A stretch of DNA of 64,000 nt. Origin: Actinomycetales bacterium (GTDB taxonomy: Bacteria; Actinomycetota; Actinomycetes; Actinomycetales; Microbacteriaceae). Below, piece after piece: positions 28,333 through 36,279 of this stretch. A model generated the notes under the pieces. The model was not told the origin of the DNA, searched no databases, and was given only the letters and a program-made list of their open reading frames with translations. The DNA is taken from assembly GCA_017308515.1 (NCBI GenBank), contig JAFKEN010000006.1, positions 602,479 through 666,478 on the forward strand. Reading direction: 5' to 3'. Made by a program: the position numbers and the translations under genes. How positions within the stretch are numbered: the first letter of the stretch is position 1; each line of letters starts with the position of its first letter.

Positions 28333-29624
28333 GCATCGAACCCTTCGACGTCGTCGACCTGATCAAGACCAAGCGCGATGGCGGAACCCTCACCACCGCG
28401 CAGATCGACTGGCTCGTCGACGCCTACACCCGCGGCTACGTCGCCGACGAGCAGATGTCGGCGATGACGATGGCGATCTTCCTGCGCGGCATGGAGCGCG
28501 AGGAGATCCGCGACCTCACCCTCGCGATGATCGCGACCGGCGATCGCCTCGACTTCTCGAGCCTGAGCAAGCGCACGACCGACAAGCACTCCACGGGCGG
28601 CGTCGGCGACAAGATCACCCTGCCGCTCGCTCCGCTCGTCGCCTCGTACGGGGTCGCGGTCCCCCAGCTGTCGGGCCGCGGGCTCGGCCACACCGGCGGC
28701 ACGCTCGACAAGCTCGAGTCGATCCCCGGCTGGCGCGCGAAGCTCTCCAACGCCGAGTTCATGACCCAGCTCGAGGAGGTGGGTGCGGTGGTGTGCGCCG
28801 CCGGATCGGGACTCGCCCCCGCCGACGGCAAGCTCTACGCGCTGCGCGACATCACCGGCACGGTGGAAGCGATCCCGCTCATCGCGAGTTCGATCATGAG
28901 CAAGAAGATTGCGGAGGGCACGGCGGCGCTCGTGCTCGACGTCAAGCACGGCTCGGGCGCGTTCCTGCAGGATCCGGCACGCTCGAAGGAGCTGGCCGAG
29001 ACGATGGTGGCGCTCGGTCAGGACGCCGGCGTCGCGACCCGCGCCCTGCTGACCAACATGCACGTGCCGCTCGGCCGCGCCATCGGCAACGCCAACGAGG
29101 TGCGCGAGTCGGTCGAGGTGCTCGCCGGCGGCGGCCCCGCGGATGTCGTGGAACTCACCGTCGAGCTCGCGCGCGAGATGCTGGCGCTCGCCGGGGTCGA
29201 CGGCGTCGACCCGGCCGAGCACCTGGCCGATGGGACGGCGATGGACTCCTGGCGCGCGATGATCGCGGCGCAGGGCGGGGATCCCGATGCGCCGCTGCCG
29301 ACGCCGAAGGAGACGCACACGGTGACCGCCGACCGCGACGGGGTGCTCACCCGGCAGCTCGCGCTGCCCTTCGGCATCGCGGCGTGGCGGCTCGGTGCCG
29401 GGCGCGCCCGCAAGGAGGACCCGGTCGACCATGCCGCGGGCATCGACCTGCACGTCAAGCCGGGTGACCCGGTGCGGGCGGGGGATCCCCTCTTCACCCT
29501 CGGCACGAGCGACACCGGCCGCTTCGCGCGCGCGCTCGAGGCGCTCGAGGGCGCCTGGGAGATCGGCGCCGAGGGCGACCCCGTCGACGACGGGGGTCCG
29601 CTCATCGCGGGCCGCGTCGGCTGA
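28329..29624 (+). CDS. deoA: Thymidine/pyrimidine nucleoside phosphorylase
   Basis: Cleaves thymidine or (deoxy)uridine with phosphate to base and (deoxy)ribose 1-phosphate. It has 431 residues; the family signature SGRGLGHTGGTLDKLESI and the phosphate site KHSTGGVGDK are intact, and the C-terminal alpha/beta domain follows (HVKPGDPVRAGDPLFTL). It directly follows cdd (4-nt overlap), completing cytidine → uridine → uracil. Confidence 0.96.
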   Translation: MSIEPFDVVDLIKTKRDGGTLTTAQIDWLVDAYTRGYVADEQMSAMTMAIFLRGMEREEIRDLTLAMIATGDRLDFSSLSKRTTDKHSTGGVGDKITLPLAPLVASYGVAVPQLSGRGLGHTGGTLDKLESIPGWRAKLSNAEFMTQLEEVGAVVCAAGSGLAPADGKLYALRDITGTVEAIPLIASSIMSKKIAEGTAALVLDVKHGSGAFLQDPARSKELAETMVALGQDAGVATRALLTNMHVPLGRAIGNANEVRESVEVLAGGGPADVVELTVELAREMLALAGVDGVDPAEHLADGTAMDSWRAMIAAQGGDPDAPLPTPKETHTVTADRDGVLTRQLALPFGIAAWRLGAGRARKEDPVDHAAGIDLHVKPGDPVRAGDPLFTLGTSDTGRFARALEALEGAWEIGAEGDPVDDGGPLIAGRVG

Positions 29625-29667
29625 GTGGCGCGACGCGCCGCCGCCCGTCCCCGCTCGCTCGCCACAC

Positions 29668-29688
29668 GTGAGGCGTCGGTTCTGGCCG
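29668..29688 (+). repeat. GAGGCGTCG-family repeat, copy 1
   Basis: GTGAGGCGTCGGTTCTGGCCG; matches copies at 30842, 30881, 30916 and 30951 that lie on the other side of the broken DUF559-like gene. Consensus about G-GAGGCGTCG-TTC--GCCG. Confidence 0.6.
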
Positions 29689-29725
29689 TTCTGCCGGGCG
29701 AGATCCGACCCGGAGTGACGCTTCG

Positions 29726-29781
29726 CGGCAGGCGGCAGGCGGCAGGCGGCAGGCGGCAGGCGGCACGCGGCACGCGGCACG
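29726..29781. repeat. Heptamer tandem repeat, eight units
   Basis: Five CGGCAGG units followed by three CGGCACG units in perfect 7-bp register, in the gap after deoA. Two CGGCACG units also occur at 55622-55635. Confidence 0.88.
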
Positions 29782-29796
29782 TCGATCCGGCCGCGA

Positions 29797-29822
29797 GTGA
29801 CGCGTCGCGGCAGACGCGTCAC
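29797..29822. terminator. Hairpin between deoA and the convergent broken gene
   Basis: A perfect 10-bp stem GTGACGCGTC / GACGCGTCAC with a 6-nt loop. It lies between convergent genes, so it may stop transcription from both sides. No T-tract. Confidence 0.55.
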
Positions 29823-29823
29823 G

Positions 29824-30742
29824 TCAGAGGTGGGTCGCGTCCGGGTCACCCGACCAGCCGCGCTCGAGCAGACGGCGGCGGATCACCCCCACGAGCCTCC
29901 GCGAGTCGGCCAGATCGGCGCGACCGCACCGCGTCGTGTGCCATCTCGAGATCCTCGAGATGCGGAACTCGCGCCAGGTCTCGCGCCCACTGCTGAGGAT
30001 CGGAGCGGTGGTGGTCGCCTTCGTACTCGATCGCCATGCGGAACCGCGGATAGGCGAGGTCGACGCGCGCGACGAAGCGTCCAGCGCGATCGCGGACGAC
30101 GAAGTTGCTCACCGGCCTCGGGAGCCCCGCGAGGATCACGCGCACTCGGATGATCGATTCCGGCGGGGATTCCGCTCCCGCATCGAGCAACCCCAGCGCC
30201 TCGCGGCGGAGCCGGGAGCCGCGGCGACCCGGATATCCCTCGACCACCTCCGAGAGCAGACCCCGAGGAGTGCCCGACGCGAGCAGATGATCACCCGCTG
30301 CGACGAGATCCTCGAGGCCCACGATCGTGGCGAGATCGCACCACGTCCGCTCGGGGGTGGTCGTGCGGACCCCGGAGGCGTCCATCAGATCGGTGGATCG
30401 GAAGAGCAGATGGTGGCCGACCGTCCCCTGCAATCGGGACGCGCGGCGACCTCGCGGCACCGAGACGTGCACGCCGCCGCGGCTCGCGGAGGGTGAGACG
30501 GGCATTCCGTGAAGGATCGCCGCCGTCGTATGGGTGAACCGCGTGTCCGGCGGGAGTTGACCCGCGAGCGCGCGGCACAGCCCGAGAAGAGTGGGGCGTT
30601 CACCGCCGCGGGATCGCACTCCGCGGAGCGGACTCTCGAGGTCGGCCCGGCGCAGTCGGCCGGGGTTCACCCCGGCACGGGCCGCGGCGCGCACGCCGAA
30701 GGTCGACTCGAGACCGGCCGGAAGCCGTGCGGGTGGGCGCAT
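29824..30742 (-). pseudogene. DUF559-like protein gene with a late frameshift
   Basis: A 298-residue frame opens with MRPPARLPAGLESTFG and carries a DUF559-like core (VARVDLAYPRFRMAIEYEGDHH, then DPQQWARDLARVPHLEDL). After that its frame turns nonsensical (EMAHDAVRSRRSGRLAEAR). One frame over, the expected C-terminus is readable: WHTTRCGRADLADSRRLVG, then VIRRRLLERGW, ending at 29824. A single-base change near 29945, in a CTCGAG-rich stretch, would restore it. It lies in a repeat-rich gap and is a relative of the gene at 10011. The function of the family is unproven. Confidence 0.75.
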
Positions 30743-30841
30743 GCGTCGACGATGGCCGCCGCCGCCCCGGTCCGGCCGCGCACGCGGGGACCCGGGGTGT
30801 CGGCGAGGTCGCGGGCGGCGTGGAGGACGGGATCCACCCGG

Positions 30842-30971
30842 CGAGGCGTCGATTCTTGCCGGTTTGAGGTACTGGGAACGGTCGAAGGCGACGCCTCAGC
30901 GGTGATGGCGCGGCACGAGCGGCGGGAATCGACGCCTCACAGAGGGAGAGCGGCAGCAGTCGACGCCTCGG
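30842..30971. repeat. GAGGCGTCG-family repeats, copies 2-5
   Basis: Four copies in 130 bp: plus strand at 30842-30862; minus strand at 30881-30900, 30916-30940 and 30951-30971. Copies at 30843-30855 and 30926-30938 form a perfect 13-bp inverted repeat (GAGGCGTCGATTC / GAATCGACGCCTC). The 240-bp gap between the broken gene and the nucleoside hydrolase holds no other feature. Confidence 0.65.
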
Positions 30972-30983
30972 CCCGCCGCCCAC

Positions 30984-31937
30984 TCAGGCCGGGTCGCCGA
31001 TGCGCTCGAGCGCGTCGACGACGTGATCCCAGAACAGGTCCGCGTCGATGCCGAGCGCGACCCGCTGGCGGTGACCCTCCGGGGCGGGGGCGCGCAGGTC
31101 GGCGACGGTCATGCCGAGGGTGAGCGTGCCCGACAGCTCGACGTCGAGCGGCGCGGCGCGCAGCTCGAGCACGGCGGGGTCGATCACGGCGGCGACCGCG
31201 ACGGGATCGTGCACCGGCGGGTGCACGAAACCCTGCGAGGCGAGGTAGGTCACGCCGAAGAAGTCGAGAAGCTCGCCCACGAACCGCGCCGGCGCCGTAC
31301 CGACGCCGTCGATCCGGGCCCGCACCTCGGGGGTCGCGAGCGCACGGTGCGTCACGTCGAGCCCGACCATCGTCACCGGCCAGTCCTCGTTCACGACGAT
31401 GTGCGCGGCCTCGGGGTCGATGAGGATGTTGAACTCGCTCGTCGCGCTCCAGTTGCCGCCGCCGACTCCGCCGCCCATGAAGACCACCTCGCGCACGCGC
31501 GGCACGATGCGCGGTTCGAGGCGGGCCGCGAGCGCGATGTTGGTGAGCGCGCCGGTGGGCACGAGCGTGATCTCGCCGGGATCGGCCGCCATCACGGTGT
31601 CGACGATCAGCTGGGCGCCGTGGCGGGGGTCGAGCTCGAGCGCCGGCTCGGGCAGGGCCGGCCCGTCGAGTCCCGAGTCGCCGTGGATGTCGGGGGCCAG
31701 CTCGACGTGGCGCACGAGCGGCCGCGACGCGCCCCGCGCGAAGGGGATGCCCGCGATGCCGGCGACCCGCGCGACGCCGAGCGCGTTGCGGGTGACGTTC
31801 TCGATCCCCGCGTTGCCGGCGACGGTTGTGACCGCGACGAGGTCCACTGCGGGGCTGCCCCACGCCAGCAGCATCGCGATCGCGTCGTCGTGGCCCGGGT
31901 CGCAGTCGAGCAGGATGCGGCGGGGTGCGTCACTCAC
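30984..31937 (-). CDS. Inosine-uridine preferring nucleoside hydrolase
   Basis: Hydrolyses nucleosides to base and ribose. It has 317 residues with the N-terminal calcium/ribose site DCDPGHDDAIA (11-21), VPTGALTNIALA and a C-terminal HDPVAVAAVIDP. The GTG start is leaderless: a TAGCCT -10 (complement of 31944-31949) lies 6 nt upstream. Divergent from adenosine deaminase, within the nucleoside salvage region. Substrate range cannot be predicted precisely. Confidence 0.94.
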   Translation of the reverse strand: MSDAPRRILLDCDPGHDDAIAMLLAWGSPAVDLVAVTTVAGNAGIENVTRNALGVARVAGIAGIPFARGASRPLVRHVELAPDIHGDSGLDGPALPEPALELDPRHGAQLIVDTVMAADPGEITLVPTGALTNIALAARLEPRIVPRVREVVFMGGGVGGGNWSATSEFNILIDPEAAHIVVNEDWPVTMVGLDVTHRALATPEVRARIDGVGTAPARFVGELLDFFGVTYLASQGFVHPPVHDPVAVAAVIDPAVLELRAAPLDVELSGTLTLGMTVADLRAPAPEGHRQRVALGIDADLFWDHVVDALERIGDPA

Positions 31938-32098
31938 CCGCCGAGGCTAGCGCGGGCCGGGTCGCGTCCGTGCTCGACGGGAGTCCGTGGGCCGCGCCCG
32001 GCCGGCCCGCCGCCGGGCCCCGAGCCGGAGTGAGTCGGGCCCGGCGCGCGGCCCGACTCCCGGCCCGCGCACAGCGGGCGCCCGGATACGCTGGGCGG

Positions 32099-33205
32099 GT
32101 GACCGAGCTGCCCCTGCGGGACCTGCCGAAGATCTCGCTGCACGACCACCTCGACGGTGGACTGCGCCCCGCGACGGTTCTCGAGCTCGCCGCCGAGGAG
32201 AGCCTCGAACTGCCGGGCGGCGCGCCGCAGGCGGAGCCCTCGGAGGCCTCCGCGCAGGCGCTCGCCGAATGGTTCCGACAGCGCTGCACCTCCGGCTCGC
32301 TCGTGGAGTACCTGACGACCTTCGACGTCACGCTCGCGGTCATGCAGACCCGCGCCGGCCTCACCCGGGTCGCCCGCGAGTTCGTCGAGGATCTCGTCGC
32401 CGACGGCGTCATCTACGGCGAGATCCGCTGGGCGCCCGAGCAGCATCTGCGCCGCGGGCTGTCCCTCGACGACGCGGTCGAGGCGGTGCAGGAGGGCATC
32501 GACCAGGCGATCGAGGCCTCCGACCGCGTGATCCGCGTCGGTCAGCTCGTCAGCGCGATGCGTCAGGCCGACCGCGGCGTCGAGATCGCCGAGCTCGCGC
32601 TGCGGCACCGCGACCGCGGCGTGGTCGGCTTCGACATCGCCGGGCCCGAGGCGGGCTTCCCGGCCTCCCGGATGCGCGAGGCCTTCGAACTGCTCCAGCG
32701 CGAGATGCTGCCGGTCACCGTGCACGCGGGCGAGGCGGACGGGCTGGAGAGCATCCGCGGCGCGCTCATCGACGGGCACGCGCTGCGCCTGGGCCACGGG
32801 GTGCGGATCGCCGAGGACGTGACGATCGACTCCGAGGATGACGAGGGCGTGAGCGTCTCGCTCGGCCGACTCGCCTCGTGGGTGCGCGACCGGCGCATCC
32901 CGCTCGAGGTGAGCCCGAGCTCCAACCTGCAGACCGGGGCGTTCGCCGCGTGGGGCGACACGCTCGCCGACCACCCGCTCGACATGCTGTTCCAGCTCGG
33001 GTTCCGGGTGACGGTCAACACCGACAACCGGCTGATGAGCGCGACCTCGCTGACGCGCGAGCTGGGCCTGCTCGTCGACACCTTCGACTACGGTCTCGCC
33101 GAGCTGCTGCAGCTGCAGCTCAACGCCGCCGAGGGCGCGTTCCTGCCGCTCGAGGACCGCGACGAGCTCGCCGACCTGCTGCACGAGGGGTTCGGGACCG
33201 CCTGA
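32099..33205 (+). CDS. add: Adenosine deaminase
   Basis: Deaminates (deoxy)adenosine to (deoxy)inosine. It has 368 residues; zinc ligands are in LHDHLDGGLRP, HAGEADG, LGHGVRI and NTDNRLMS, all intact. The GTG start at 32099 has a TACGCT -10 at 32087-32092, 6 nt upstream, so a leaderless start. Its stop overlaps the following gene by one base. Inosine made here would feed the purine phosphorylase at 35389. Confidence 0.96.
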   Translation: MTELPLRDLPKISLHDHLDGGLRPATVLELAAEESLELPGGAPQAEPSEASAQALAEWFRQRCTSGSLVEYLTTFDVTLAVMQTRAGLTRVAREFVEDLVADGVIYGEIRWAPEQHLRRGLSLDDAVEAVQEGIDQAIEASDRVIRVGQLVSAMRQADRGVEIAELALRHRDRGVVGFDIAGPEAGFPASRMREAFELLQREMLPVTVHAGEADGLESIRGALIDGHALRLGHGVRIAEDVTIDSEDDEGVSVSLGRLASWVRDRRIPLEVSPSSNLQTGAFAAWGDTLADHPLDMLFQLGFRVTVNTDNRLMSATSLTRELGLLVDTFDYGLAELLQLQLNAAEGAFLPLEDRDELADLLHEGFGTA

Positions 33206-33672
33206 TGCCCATCCCCCCGCTGCCCGACGCCGCCGTCGAGCTGCGCGCCCCCGCCGCCGACTGGCGGGAGGCGGTGCGGCTCGCCGGGGCCGCCCTGACG
33301 CGCTCGGGTGCGGCGGCGCCGAGCTACGCCGACTCGATGGTCGCGCTCGTCGAGCGGCACGGCCCCTACATCGTCATCGCGCCGGGACTCGCGCTCGCGC
33401 ACGCCCGCTCCGACGGCGACGTGCACGCCGACGGTCTCGCGGTCGTCACGCTCGCCGAGCCGGTCGCCTTCGGGCACCCCCACAACGACCCGGTGCGCGT
33501 CGTGCTGGGGCTCGCTCTCGGCTCGGTCGCGCGCCAGATCGGCGCCCTCTCGGCGCTCGCGAACGTCTTCAACGACTCCGACGCGGTGGCGCGGATCGCG
33601 GCCGCCGACTCCGCCGAGGAGGTGCGGTCGGTGCTCGGCGTCGCCGCGAGCGAGCCCGCCGCGTCGAGCTGA
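33205..33672 (+). CDS. PTS EIIA domain protein (mannitol/fructose/ascorbate type), orphan
   Basis: A 155-residue single-domain EIIA. The phosphorylatable His is probably H66 in IAPGLALAHARSDGDV, the usual context of the PTS EIIA-2 family. No EIIB, EIIC or HPr gene lies nearby, so it may work with a remote permease or be regulatory. The ATG overlaps the add stop (TGATG), indicating co-transcription with adenosine deaminase. Confidence 0.88.
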   Translation: MPIPPLPDAAVELRAPAADWREAVRLAGAALTRSGAAAPSYADSMVALVERHGPYIVIAPGLALAHARSDGDVHADGLAVVTLAEPVAFGHPHNDPVRVVLGLALGSVARQIGALSALANVFNDSDAVARIAAADSAEEVRSVLGVAASEPAASS

Positions 33673-33712
33673 CCCCGCTCGCGACCCGGCCCCGCCGTCG
33701 GTCCGAACCGGC

Positions 33713-35392
33713 TCAGACCAGCAGCGCCCGCATCGCCGCCTCGAGCTCGGCGACCGCCGCCCGCGCGGTCGCGAGCCGTGCCTCGGCGTCGCCCTCGAGC
33801 GACCACGCGTCGAGGTAGCACTTGAGCTTCGGCTCGGTGCCCGAAGGTCGCACGATGACCCGCGCCCCCTCCAGGCGGAAGCGGAGGATGTCGCTGCGCG
33901 GGTAGTCGCCGACGCCGGCGGCGAAGTCGTCCACGGCCTCGACCGGGCGGCCGCCGATTGCGGTCGGCGGGTCCGCGCGCAGTGCGGCGGTCATCCGGGA
34001 GATGTCGGCGAGCTCCGCGACCCGCAGGGAGATCTGCGCGGAGGCGTACCCGCCGATCTCCGCGGCGAACTCGCGCAGGTGGTCGCCCAGTGTCGCGCCG
34101 CGCTCGGCCAGCTCCCCGGCGAGGGCGAGCACTGCGACCATCGCCGAGATGCCGTCCTTGTCGTGCACCGTCGCGGGGTTCACGAGGTAGCCGAGCGCCT
34201 CCTCGTACCCGAAGATCAGGTCGGGGGTGCGCGAGATCCACTTGAACCCGGTGAGGGTCTCCACGCCGACGAGCCCGAAGCGCTCCGCGACCGCGCCGAG
34301 CGCGGGGGAGGAGACGAGCGAGCGGGCCAGGCGGCCGGGCTCGTGCGCGGCGACGGGGGCGGTGCGGGCGGCGCGCCAGCCCAGCAGCCAGCCGACCTCG
34401 TTGCCGGAGAGCTGCCGCCATCCCTCCGCCGCGGCCGGGTCGGGGATCGCGACCGCGAGCCGGTCGGCGTCGGGATCGTTGGCGATGACGAGGTCCGCCG
34501 CGTGCTCCCGCGCGAGGGTGAGGGCGAGGTCGAGCGCGCCGGCCTCCTCGGGGTTGGGGAACGCGACGGTCGGGAAGTCGGGATCGGGCTGGGCCTGCTC
34601 GGGCACCACGATCGGGGTCGGCAGCCCCGCGGCGTCGAGCACGCGCTGCGCGGTCTCTAGCCCAACGCCGTGCATCGGGGTGTAGACGACCCGCAGCCCC
34701 GCCGCGGGCCCGGCGAGGGCGGCGGTCGCCGCCACGTAGGCGTCGAGGACGCCCTCGTCGGCCGTCGCGTAGGCCTCGGAGCGGGGCAGCTCGGTGATCG
34801 GCCGCCGGGCGACCTCGAGGATCCGCGTCTGGATCTCGCCGTCGGACGGCGGCACGATCTGCGAGCCGCCGTCGGCGCCGCCCAGGTAGACCTTGTACCC
34901 GTTGTCGCGGGCGGGGTTGTGGCTCGCGGTCACCATGACCCCGGCCGCCGCGTCGAGGTGGCGCACCGCGAAGGCGAGCACCGGGGTGGGCAGGGCGCGC
35001 GGCAGCAGGACCGCCTCGAGCCCCGCGCCGGCGAACAGCTCGACCGAGTCGCGCGCGAAGCGCTCGGAGTTGTGGCGGGCGTCGTAGCCCACGACCACGC
35101 GGGGCGCGGAGCCGGACCCGGCTCGATCGCGCAGGAACGCGGCGAGCCCCGCGGCGGCCTGCGCGACGAGCACCCGGTTCATGCGGGTGGGACCGGCGCC
35201 GAGCTCGCCCCGCAACCCCGCCGTGCCGAAGTCGAGCCGGCCGGAGAAGCGCTCGGTGAGGTCGGCGACCGCCCCCGTCACGCCGGCGGTGGCCGCCTGC
35301 AGCAGGTCGTGCAGTTCGGCGCGGGTCGCGGGGTCGGGGTCCTGGGCGAGCCACGCCTCGGCGGCCGCCACGATCGGGTCACGCTCGGTCAC
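33713..35392 (-). CDS. Phosphoglucomutase/phosphomannomutase family phosphosugar mutase
   Basis: A 559-residue alpha-D-phosphohexomutase. The active Ser is in TASHNPARDNGYKVY, the magnesium loop is DPDADRLAV, the sugar loop lies near GYEEALGY, and the phosphate loop is GTEPKLKCY. The length and sequence match PgmB/ManB-type mutases that in Actinobacteria can also act on (deoxy)ribose 1-phosphate. Its GTG overlaps the purine phosphorylase stop by 4 nt, so a role in ribose-1-phosphate use is likely, by context. Confidence 0.9.
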   Translation of the reverse strand: MTERDPIVAAAEAWLAQDPDPATRAELHDLLQAATAGVTGAVADLTERFSGRLDFGTAGLRGELGAGPTRMNRVLVAQAAAGLAAFLRDRAGSGSAPRVVVGYDARHNSERFARDSVELFAGAGLEAVLLPRALPTPVLAFAVRHLDAAAGVMVTASHNPARDNGYKVYLGGADGGSQIVPPSDGEIQTRILEVARRPITELPRSEAYATADEGVLDAYVAATAALAGPAAGLRVVYTPMHGVGLETAQRVLDAAGLPTPIVVPEQAQPDPDFPTVAFPNPEEAGALDLALTLAREHAADLVIANDPDADRLAVAIPDPAAAEGWRQLSGNEVGWLLGWRAARTAPVAAHEPGRLARSLVSSPALGAVAERFGLVGVETLTGFKWISRTPDLIFGYEEALGYLVNPATVHDKDGISAMVAVLALAGELAERGATLGDHLREFAAEIGGYASAQISLRVAELADISRMTAALRADPPTAIGGRPVEAVDDFAAGVGDYPRSDILRFRLEGARVIVRPSGTEPKLKCYLDAWSLEGDAEARLATARAAVAELEAAMRALLV

Positions 35393-36225
35393 AGCGCGGC
35401 GACCACCTTCGCCAGCAGGGCGCCGATCACGGGTTCCGCCGCCTTCCCGGCCGCGAGCACCTCGGCGTGGCTGAGCGGGTCGGGCGAGATGCCGGCCGCG
35501 AGGTTCGTGATGAGCGAGAACCCGAGGATCTCCATGCCCGCCTGGCGCGCGGCGATCGCCTCGAGCGCGGTCGACATCCCCACGATGTGCCCGCCGATCG
35601 CCTTGGCCATCTGCACCTCGGCCGGGGTCTCGTAGTGCGGGCCGCGGAACTGCACGTAGACGCCCTCGTCGAGCGCCGGGTCGATGCCGCGGGCGAGCTC
35701 GCGCAGGCGGCGGCTGTACAGGTCGGTGAGGTCGATGAAGGTGGCGCCCTCGAGCGGACTCGCGGCGGTGAGGTTGATGTGGTCGCTGATGAGCACCGGG
35801 GTGCCGGGGGTCCAGTGCTCCTTGATGCCGCCCGCGCCGTTGGTGAGCACCATGACCCGCGCGCCGGTCGCGGCGGCCGTGCGCACCGAGTGCACGACGC
35901 GACGCACCCCGTGCCCCTCGTAGAAGTGGGTGCGGGCGCCGATGACGAGGGCGCGTGCGCCGCTCGGCAGCAGGATGCTGCGCAGCGTTCCCGAGTGCCC
36001 CGCGACCCCCGAGGCGCTGAAGCCCGGCACCTCGCCGGCGGGGACCGTCGCGGTCGTCTCGCCGATGAGATCGGCGGCCGCGCCCCATCCGCTGCCGAGG
36101 GTCAGCGCCACGTCGTGACGGTCGACGCCGGTGAGTTCCGCGATCCGCGCGGCGGCGTCGCGCGCCACCTCGAAGGGATCGGCGGCCGGGTCGTCGAGGG
36201 GGTTCGAGGCCGCGTCCATCGCCAT
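35389..36225 (-). CDS. punA: Purine-nucleoside phosphorylase
   Basis: Phosphorolysis of inosine and guanosine to base and ribose 1-phosphate. It has 278 residues of the trimeric PNP family: LGSGWG near residue 43, GHSGTLR, GARTHFYEGHG, TNGAGGIKE and FRGPHYETPAE. Leaderless start: a TAGAGT -10 (complement of 36232-36237) lies 6 nt before the ATG. First of a two-gene operon with the mutase. Confidence 0.95.
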   Translation of the reverse strand: MAMDAASNPLDDPAADPFEVARDAAARIAELTGVDRHDVALTLGSGWGAAADLIGETTATVPAGEVPGFSASGVAGHSGTLRSILLPSGARALVIGARTHFYEGHGVRRVVHSVRTAAATGARVMVLTNGAGGIKEHWTPGTPVLISDHINLTAASPLEGATFIDLTDLYSRRLRELARGIDPALDEGVYVQFRGPHYETPAEVQMAKAIGGHIVGMSTALEAIAARQAGMEILGFSLITNLAAGISPDPLSHAEVLAAGKAAEPVIGALLAKVVAAL

Positions 36226-36279
36226 GCCCTCACTCTAGGCGGGCCGCGACCCGCGCGGCCCATGCGGTTGAATGAGGGC

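Noticed and set aside
30509-31123. 204-codon plus-strand open frame in the repeat-rich gap
   Set aside because: It is antisense to the broken gene and to the hydrolase end, with composition of a shadow frame.
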